DNA of 10,813 nt, from the NCBI GenBank assembly GCA_946480585.1, contig CAMLKQ010000052.1:1-10813 (forward strand). Reading direction: 5' to 3'. Origin of the DNA: an uncultured Kangiella sp. (GTDB lineage Bacteria; Pseudomonadota; Gammaproteobacteria; Enterobacterales; DSM-103792). Below the pieces are notes generated by a model, which was given only the letters and a program-made list of their open reading frames with translations, was not told the DNA's origin and did not search any database. A program made the translations under genes and the position numbers. Below are positions 6,290 to 10,813 of the stretch, piece by piece; position 1 is the first letter of the stretch, and every line of letters starts with the position of its first letter.

Positions 6290-7230
6290 ACAAACTCGTT
6301 GAGCCGACCGGCATCCGAGCCAGACGGCAATTCATAATGATCTTTCCATGCCTGCAAACGCGTGCGCAGCAACGGCCGCAACAACGCTTTCAGCAGCATG
6401 GTCACCGGTACCACGGTGACGATCAGGGTCAGCAAAAACACGATGTAAAACACCAGCGCCAACCGGCGCGGCAGTGCGCCCGGGTGGCCCAGCGCACGCA
6501 ACAATTTGCCCCAGATACGGAAGCTGCGGATGCCGACCCGTTCGCTGGCGATCAAGCGGTCATCCACTTCACAGGCGCGCAAACCGTACAGCAGCGGGCG
6601 GGCGTCTTGTTCCGCGTCACGGCGCAGGCCGTCGACGATGGCGCGACCGAATCGGTCGCAGCCGCTGATGTCGGCATCGGATACGCCGGCACGCGGAAAA
6701 CCCCAGAAGGCTTCCCGGCGTCCGGTCAACACCCAGCGAGGCGTGGTCACAAACGTCGCCAGCGCCGACGCACGATCAGTCAGTGCAATGTGATCACAAT
6801 GACGGGCGCCGGCATCAACCAGCATTTCCTTTACCGCTTCCTGCGCCATCAGCCACATGTTGCGGCAGGCGGTGACGGTGACCACCGGTTTGCCGCGCAC
6901 CAGATGCCGGCCTTGCTCGCTTTGCAGGAAAGCGGTGACCGGTGCGGCCGGGGACAGGAACCAGACCGGATAGCCGATGATGATCAGATCGAATTCAGCA
7001 TCGGCAGCGAGCGGCAGCGGGGCAATCGGCGCCGGATCGCGGTGCACGCATTCGGGAAAGCTGTCCATGAACTGCCAAAACGGCCACGGGAACGGGTAGG
7101 GCGTGGCGGGCGCCAGTTTCAACGCCTGCAACGCGATGCCGTCGGCCTGACGCAGCGGCGCCAGCAGCCGGTCCATGACCCGGTCAAGCTGACCCGATTG
7201 GCTGTACCACACGGCCAAAACCCGTTTCAC
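6286..7230 (-). CDS. darA: DarA-like flavodoxin-fold enzyme (dialkylresorcinol aromatase)
   Basis: With the GTG start at 7230 the product is 314 residues. It opens as a flavodoxin-type strand and phosphate loop, VKRVLAVWYSQSGQ (1-14), followed by PYPFPWPFWQFMDSFPE (44-60), the flavin-loop region GYPVWFLSPAAP (86-97) and CRNMWLMAQE (122-131). A hydrophobic segment (~257-279) near the C terminus should anchor it to the membrane. Databases often call this family dialkylresorcinol condensing enzyme; work on the pathway assigns DarA the oxidation of DarB's cyclohexanedione to the aromatic resorcinol, which fits a flavoprotein fold. The frame stays open to an ATG at 7344, adding 38 residues, but that ATG lacks a ribosome site, the extension has no family likeness, and a promoter-like pair lies inside it. 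AGGA (7241-7244) precedes the GTG by ten bases. Confidence 0.83.
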   Translation of the reverse strand: MKRVLAVWYSQSGQLDRVMDRLLAPLRQADGIALQALKLAPATPYPFPWPFWQFMDSFPECVHRDPAPIAPLPLAADAEFDLIIIGYPVWFLSPAAPVTAFLQSEQGRHLVRGKPVVTVTACRNMWLMAQEAVKEMLVDAGARHCDHIALTDRASALATFVTTPRWVLTGRREAFWGFPRAGVSDADISGCDRFGRAIVDGLRRDAEQDARPLLYGLRACEVDDRLIASERVGIRSFRIWGKLLRALGHPGALPRRLALVFYIVFLLTLIVTVVPVTMLLKALLRPLLRTRLQAWKDHYELPSGSDAGRLNEFV

Positions 7231-7270
7231 GGCGCGAATTTCCTGGGAGGGGTTGTTCAAAAAGTCGGCT

Positions 7271-7299
7271 AGGGTAGCCAGTGATCCGTATTGTGACAA
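7271..7299 (-). promoter_or_regulatory. Candidate sigma-70 promoter of the darA operon
   Basis: On the minus strand TTGTCA (7299-7294, five of six consensus) is separated by 17 bases from TACCCT (7276-7271, three of six). Transcription would start near 7264, about 34 bases before the GTG at 7230. An inverted repeat, GTGAC-AA-GTCAC (7293-7304), covers the -35 box and could be an operator. The -10 is weak, as expected for an activated or regulated promoter. Confidence 0.35.
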
Positions 7300-7344
7300 G
7301 TCACGTAGGGCCGCGCTCGTTTGCCGGCTGGTCAAATTCACCAT

Positions 7345-7457
7345 AAATCAGCGGTTTACACCGCGGCACATTCGGGTCAGGCCGAGATATTCCTTTTGAA
7401 TCAGCAGGTTAAGTTTTGGCCCGTGGTTTGCTGCACCGAATGCAGGAGGTACTCGCG
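7345..7457. promoter_or_regulatory. Divergent gap between darA and yccF
   Basis: The gap upstream of yccF must hold its promoter, but I found no convincing -35/-10 pair on the plus strand. A short inverted repeat GCGGT-N4-ACCGC lies near 7351-7364. The clear element is AGGAGGT (7444-7450), a near-perfect ribosome site seven bases before the yccF ATG, which sets the start at 7458 rather than at an earlier in-frame start at 7416. Confidence 0.45.
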
Positions 7458-7841
7458 ATGAGTCTGTTCTTGAATCTGTTGTGGCTGCTGTTCGGTGGCT
7501 GGCTGGTGTTCCTGTGCTACCTGACCGGTGGTCTGGCGCTGTGCGCCACCGTCATTGGCTTGCCGTGGGGCTTTCAGAATCTGAAGCTGGCGTTGTTCGC
7601 GCTGTTTCCGTTTGGCTCGACGTCGGTCAGCCGGGAGACGTCGACCCCGGGCGGCATCCTCTACATCTTTCTGAACATCATCTGGTTGTTGTTCGGCGGA
7701 CTGTGGGCCGTGCTCTTCCATGCCGTGTTCGGCTTGATCTTGTGCGTCACCATCATCGGCATTCCGTTTGGCTTGCAACACCTGAAACTGATGCGGCTGG
7801 CGGTGACGCCGTTCGGGCGCAATCTGGCCGATATCCGCTGA
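7458..7841 (+). CDS. yccF: YccF-domain inner-membrane protein
   Basis: This 127-residue membrane protein is made of two copies of the YccF unit. The first (~1-54) runs LNLLWLLFGGWLVFL, then TVIGLPWGFQNLKLALFALFPFG, split here at residue ~45. The second (~67-121) has LNIIWLLFGGLWAVLF and VTIIGIPFGLQHLKL, ending TPFG. Each unit has two hydrophobic helices and an IG(L/I)P(W/F)G(F/L)QxLKL motif, giving about four membrane segments. The Escherichia coli relative is slightly longer (148 residues). The function is unknown; it is an inner-membrane protein by family. The gene stands alone, divergent from darA and convergent with the TonB-dependent receptor, and ends at a bidirectional terminator. Confidence 0.9.
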   Translation: MSLFLNLLWLLFGGWLVFLCYLTGGLALCATVIGLPWGFQNLKLALFALFPFGSTSVSRETSTPGGILYIFLNIIWLLFGGLWAVLFHAVFGLILCVTIIGIPFGLQHLKLMRLAVTPFGRNLADIR

Positions 7842-7866
7842 GAGATTCTTTTAAAGCGTCGGCCAA

Positions 7867-7899
7867 AAAACAAACGGGGCCATCGGCCCCGTTTGTTTT
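7867..7899. terminator. Bidirectional intrinsic terminator between yccF and the receptor gene
   Basis: A perfect 15-bp stem (AAAACAAACGGGGCC at 7867-7881, GGCCCCGTTTGTTTT at 7885-7899) closes an ATC loop. T-rich tails are present in both directions, because the A-run at 7865-7870 becomes U-run on the minus transcript. It lies 25 bases after the yccF stop and 13 bases beyond the receptor stop, serving both convergent genes. Confidence 0.92.
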
Positions 7900-7912
7900 A
7901 TATGTGATGCAA

Positions 7913-10399
7913 TCAGAACGTCACTTCCCCGCGCAGGAAGTACTGCCGGCCCGCAAGGCTGAATGGCACCGTGTTCCAGCCATAGGTAAAGCCGAATAAA
8001 TCACTGAACGGCGAACCGTCAGTGCCCCACTTGTCCGGATAGGTATCGAACACGTTCAGGATGCCGCCAGAGAGCCGGAATGACTCATTGAAATCGTAGA
8101 ACGCGGTGGCATCGAACAGGGTCTTCGCGCCCCAGGTGTGCTTGCCCAGGCCGTAAGCGTCTGGGTGATCGGAATAGCTGCCGTAATAGCTCGCGCGCAG
8201 CGTACCCGAAAAACCAGCCACCTTGATGGTGCCCGCCACCGTTGCCCGCTCGCCGGGCTGGGCATTTTCGATCAGGTTGCGGATGCCGGGATCGACAACT
8301 ACGTCGTCCGGCACAATCGTCGACGACGTATTGACCGCGGTGATCTCGGTGTCATTCAAGTGGCCGGTGGCTTCAATCAACCACTCCACCGCACCGCTTT
8401 CGAACCGCCACAGGTTGACCCAGTCGAGGCCGCGGGTTTCGGTGTCGGCCGCGTTGGTGAAGGTTTCGACTCGCGAAACGCCATCAAGTTGACCATCGCC
8501 ACCGGCTGCGATCGGACCGTGTGCATCGAAGAAATCATTGATGGCATCGGGATTGGGGCCATCGGCAACGGTGCCATCGGCAATCGCTTGTGAATACACG
8601 ATGCGATCGTCAATGTTGATTTGATAGATGTCGATCGTAGTGGTCCATATCTCGCCACGGTAGACCAAGCCAATGCTGAAACTGTCCGAGGTTTCTTCTT
8701 TCAGTTCAGAAAAGCCGAGTTCTTCCGCCAAAGCCGAGCCCGGTCGCAAGGTCACCAGATCGGACAATTGCCCTTGATCATTCAGTGAAATTGAACGCTG
8801 GGTGAAATACTGTTGTTGCACACCGGGTGCGCGGAAACCGGTCGAATAGGTTGCTCGTAGCGCGAGTTCCGGCGTCAGCTCCAGGCGACCGGACAGTTTG
8901 CCGGTGGTGGTGTTGCCAAAATCGGAATAATCCTCGAAACGTAGCGCGGCACCGAGTGTGAAGTTGTCAGTCAGGAACGCTTCAGCATCGGCGTACACAC
9001 CGGTGCTGTCACGGGTTTCATCGATCTCCATTTCCGGTCGGAAACCGGCAAAGCCCTGCATGCCCGGTGTTGTGAAGTTTTCTTCCGTGCAGATCGGGCC
9101 GGGCAAGCCGGTCGGGTTGACGGTTTGGTTGCAGAACACGTTGCCGCGCGCATACGACACCACATCGCCGGCTTCGATCTCGTAACCGTCTTCGCGCCGT
9201 TCGGCGCCGACCGCCAGCGACAACTCATCCTTGCCGATACCCCAATCGACCGTGCCGCGGAAATCGACATTGAATACGCCGAGCGTGTTGATCAAGGCGC
9301 CGTCATACGCGGTGGTCGGGCTGGTCGGGCCGTAACTGGTGTTCAGCGATTCGAGGTTGCGAAACTCCATCCGGTTCTCGCCGATACCATAGCTGGCATC
9401 AAACTCCCAGCGATCGCCAATGGGTGTCCGGAAACCGACGGTGACCGCTTCGTCTTCCGATTGGGTGCCGAGTTTCGGTGTGATGCCGTCCGGGTACAGC
9501 TGCGGCCAGACCCGACCATCGCCGGGGCCGCGGAAAAAGCCGAGCGATTCGGCTTCGCGTTCACCGACACCACCGAACGCATACAGCGCACTTTCACCGA
9601 ATGGCAATTCGGCATTGAACCAGACCTGCTGGGCTTCCATGGCAGCTTCACCAACCAACAACAGCTGCCGTGGCTCGGCGATTGAGCCAAACCAGTCGGT
9701 TTTCGGTGCGCGGTTGATTTCGTCCTTGTCCTGCCATTCCAGACTGAGATTGAAGGTACCGCTCTCGCCCAGTGCAAACCCGGTGTTGATGCCGACTTGT
9801 TTATTCGCTTCGCCTTTTTCGGTGCGGCCGTAGTGAGCCCAGGCGCGAGTGCCGGTGTCGTCTTTCAGGATGATGTTGATCACGCCGGCAATGGCGTCAG
9901 AGCCATATTGAGCGGCGGCGCCGTCGCGCAGCACTTCCACCCGATCAATGGCGGTGATCGGGATCGCGTTCATGTCGGTGCCGGCATTGCCGCGGCCGAC
10001 GTTTTGCTGCACGGCGACCACTGCTTGCTGATGCCGGCGTTTGCCATTGACCAGCACCAGCACCTGATCCGGGCCCATGCTGCGCAGGCTGGCCGGCCGC
10101 ATCAGATCCTGACCATCAGAGGTCGTGGTGTTGTTCATGTTGAAAGACGGCGCCAGCGCGCGCAGCAGCTCGGCGGTATCCGTGATACCGGCATTGCGAA
10201 TCGATTCATTCGAGATGATGTCGACCGGTGCCGCGGTTTCGGTGGTGGTGCGGCCGCTGACGCGGGTGCCGATGGTGACGATGCGTTCTTCCGGCTCTTC
10301 ACTGGCTTCTTCGTCGGCGTAAGTCGTAAAACTGAGACTGCTCAGTACCGCGAGTGTCAGCAGACTGAGGGTGCGAGGGTGCAATGCAGGGGATGTCAT
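7913..10399 (-). CDS. TonB-dependent outer-membrane receptor
   Basis: This 828-residue protein begins with a signal peptide (MTSPALHPRTLSLLTLAVL..., predicted cleavage after TTYA at residue 28). Then come an acidic stretch and a TonB-box-like RIVTIGTRV (39-47). The plug domain (~55-180) has VLVLVNGKRRHQ (113-124), NAGTDMNAIP (138-147) and the hallmark VEVLRDGAAAQYGSDAIAGV (154-173). The rest is a 22-strand barrel with the typical ATYSTGFRAP segment and a C-terminal strand ending in Phe (YFLRGEVTF) for barrel assembly. One extracellular loop has a Cys pair (FCNQ...ICTEE) likely to form a disulfide. It imports a ligand using TonB energy; the ligand is not identifiable. The ATG at 10399 is chosen for its AAGGAG site (10412-10407, seven bases away) and the proper signal peptide; an in-frame ATG at 10489 would add a Cys-rich leader that breaks it. 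Confidence 0.94.
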   Translation of the reverse strand: MTSPALHPRTLSLLTLAVLSSLSFTTYADEEASEEPEERIVTIGTRVSGRTTTETAAPVDIISNESIRNAGITDTAELLRALAPSFNMNNTTTSDGQDLMRPASLRSMGPDQVLVLVNGKRRHQQAVVAVQQNVGRGNAGTDMNAIPITAIDRVEVLRDGAAAQYGSDAIAGVINIILKDDTGTRAWAHYGRTEKGEANKQVGINTGFALGESGTFNLSLEWQDKDEINRAPKTDWFGSIAEPRQLLLVGEAAMEAQQVWFNAELPFGESALYAFGGVGEREAESLGFFRGPGDGRVWPQLYPDGITPKLGTQSEDEAVTVGFRTPIGDRWEFDASYGIGENRMEFRNLESLNTSYGPTSPTTAYDGALINTLGVFNVDFRGTVDWGIGKDELSLAVGAERREDGYEIEAGDVVSYARGNVFCNQTVNPTGLPGPICTEENFTTPGMQGFAGFRPEMEIDETRDSTGVYADAEAFLTDNFTLGAALRFEDYSDFGNTTTGKLSGRLELTPELALRATYSTGFRAPGVQQQYFTQRSISLNDQGQLSDLVTLRPGSALAEELGFSELKEETSDSFSIGLVYRGEIWTTTIDIYQINIDDRIVYSQAIADGTVADGPNPDAINDFFDAHGPIAAGGDGQLDGVSRVETFTNAADTETRGLDWVNLWRFESGAVEWLIEATGHLNDTEITAVNTSSTIVPDDVVVDPGIRNLIENAQPGERATVAGTIKVAGFSGTLRASYYGSYSDHPDAYGLGKHTWGAKTLFDATAFYDFNESFRLSGGILNVFDTYPDKWGTDGSPFSDLFGFTYGWNTVPFSLAGRQYFLRGEVTF

Positions 10400-10425
10400 G
10401 GCGGTGCTCCTTGTAATGGTTATAC

Positions 10426-10478
10426 GCAGAGCACACGAATGGTGTTGGCAAGGCGGCGCTCTGCGGCACTGGCAGAGC
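10426..10478 (-). promoter_or_regulatory. Receptor mRNA leader with three mutually exclusive pairing arms
   Basis: Written as minus-strand RNA, arm A (10478-10472, GCUCUGC), arm B (10464-10458, GCAGAGC) and arm C (10432-10426, GCUCUGC) are exact 7-base matches. B can pair with A (7-base loop) or with C (25-base loop), but not both. C ends 13 bases before the AAGGAG ribosome site, so the choice could affect translation. The leader is about 100 bases if the promoter at 10512-10539 is used. No known riboswitch class is recognised. Confidence 0.35.
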
Positions 10479-10511
10479 AGACAACGCAACTTGTCCGCAA
10501 GTGACCGGGCG

Positions 10512-10539
10512 ACTATATCACTGCCGCCCGCACTGGCAA
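10512..10539 (-). promoter_or_regulatory. Candidate sigma-70 promoter of the TonB-dependent receptor
   Basis: On the minus strand TTGCCA (10539-10534, five of six) and TATAGT (10517-10512, five of six) are separated by 16 bases. The start point would be near 10505, giving a leader of roughly 105 bases. I could not find a convincing Fur box over it, so iron control is not supported by the sequence. The -10 region also overlaps a weaker plus-strand pair (TTGTCC 10491, TATATC 10514, 17-base spacing). Confidence 0.5.
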
Positions 10540-10559
10540 GTCAGTTCCAGAAGTTTGTG

Positions 10560-10597
10560 AAGCAGGCGCCAGAAATCGACCGGTCGCCTGCTTTTTT
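10560..10597 (+). terminator. Terminator-like hairpin oriented on the plus strand
   Basis: AAGCAGGCG (10560-10568) pairs with CGCCTGCTT (10585-10593), and a run of six T spans 10592-10597. The loop can gain a CC/GG pair. The T-run lies on the plus strand, yet both neighbouring genes run minus. In the minus direction the stem is followed only by TTCACAAAC, a poor tail, so termination of the gamma-glutamyltransferase transcript here would be weak. Confidence 0.55.
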
Positions 10598-10615
10598 GTT
10601 TGTCGAGTGTATCGT

Positions 10616-10813
10616 TCAGTAGCCGGCTGCTTGTCCGTCCTTGCGACCTTCCGAAGCGCCGATGTACACGCCGCTTTGTGCGTCGCGCAAAATCGCCTGA
10701 TAGCCGCCATAACCGCCGTTGTTGAACTGCACTTGATGGCCTTTGCGCATCAGCTCACGAATGGTGTCGTAAGCAAAGCCAGTTTCGAGAAAGGTGATGC
10801 CGCCATCGGTCAT
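10616..10813 (-). CDS. ggt: Gamma-glutamyltransferase, C-terminal end (partial)
   Basis: Only the last 65 residues are in the window; the Met at the window edge is internal, not a start. The segment TIRELMRKGHQVQF (17-30), then GGYGGYQAIL (33-42) and GVYIGASEGRKDGQAAGY (48-65) matches the C terminus of the small subunit of gamma-glutamyltranspeptidases, which usually ends GGGQ...GASDPRKDGAAxGY. GGYGGYQ replaces the commoner GGGQ form and GASEGRKDG the commoner GASDPRKDG, small departures. The enzyme hydrolyses or transfers the gamma-glutamyl group of glutathione in the periplasm after self-cleavage. The catalytic Thr and the signal peptide lie outside the window. The TGA stop is at 10618-10616. 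Confidence 0.85.
   Translation of the reverse strand: MTDGGITFLETGFAYDTIRELMRKGHQVQFNNGGYGGYQAILRDAQSGVYIGASEGRKDGQAAGY

Noticed and set aside
6337..7272. A 311-codon open frame on the plus strand opposite darA
   Set aside because: The composition (Gln, Arg and His rich) is that of an antisense shadow. It has no ribosome site or family likeness, while the minus strand encodes a clear flavodoxin-like enzyme.
8566..8583. Short GCCATCGGCAA tandem similarity inside the receptor gene
   Set aside because: It is a two-copy match arising from the DGTVADG codons in a barrel loop, without further repeats or function.
10400..10489. Thirty-residue N-terminal extension of the TonB-dependent receptor
   Set aside because: It has four Cys, no ribosome site and no family likeness; it lies ahead of a proper signal peptide whose ATG at 10399 has an ideal AAGGAG site.
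9797..10504. A 235-codon open frame on the plus strand opposite the receptor plug domain and leader
   Set aside because: It is an antisense shadow of the highly conserved plug-domain codons, with no ribosome site or known domain. It was not used to explain the orphan terminator either, because it stops before the hairpin.
10400..10540. Fur box upstream of the receptor
   Set aside because: I looked for GATAATGATAATCATTATC-like 19-mers over the promoter and leader and found none close enough to claim iron control.
1..10813. Mobile element, CRISPR array, tRNA or rRNA
   Set aside because: No transposase or integrase product, no regular direct-repeat and spacer pattern, and no cloverleaf or rRNA-like stretch was seen on either strand.

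Overview
The window looks like a chromosomal segment from a gammaproteobacterium with moderately high GC. The gene families (YccF, a YccU-like CoA-binding protein, a YhhN-type lysoplasmalogenase, gamma-glutamyltransferase, a large TonB-dependent receptor, a TonB-type energy transducer) are common there, but the genus cannot be fixed from this sequence alone. I see no rRNA, tRNA, insertion sequence, phage gene or CRISPR array. Genes are tightly packed with many ATGA overlaps.

Left arm (1-3623, plus strand). The 3' end of a TonB-like protein is closed by a strong intrinsic terminator (432-455). A four-gene plus-strand run follows: a small CoA-binding protein (501-869), a lysoplasmalogenase-like membrane protein (872-1489), an ABC ATPase (1486-2388) and an ABC-2 permease (2397-3623). 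The last two form one export complex.

Centre (3701-7230, minus strand). This is the most interesting part: a compact four-gene operon, transcribed right to left, for dialkylresorcinol-type lipid biosynthesis. The order is darA (flavodoxin-like DarA), darB (KAS III-like ketosynthase with an intact Cys-His-Asn triad), a 131-residue protein with a possible helix-turn-helix, and a BtrH-like protein with a papain-type Cys-His-Asp set. All junctions are 1-nt gaps or ATGA overlaps. No acyl carrier protein gene is present. The operon faces the ABC exporter across a short palindrome-rich gap (3624-3700). A plausible model is that DarB joins two acyl precursors to a cyclohexanedione, DarA aromatises it, the BtrH-like protein makes an acyl transfer or release step, and the convergent ABC-2 transporter may export the lipid. 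The acyl-transfer and export steps are inference from position and family.

Right arm (7458-10813). yccF (plus) diverges from darA. It converges, across a bidirectional terminator (7867-7899), on a large minus-strand TonB-dependent receptor (7913-10399). That receptor has a good sigma-70-like promoter and a leader with mutually exclusive hairpins. The window ends in the 3' end of a gamma-glutamyltransferase gene (minus). The gap between the last two genes holds a terminator-like hairpin oriented the wrong way for both, which hints at an unannotated small plus-strand transcript.
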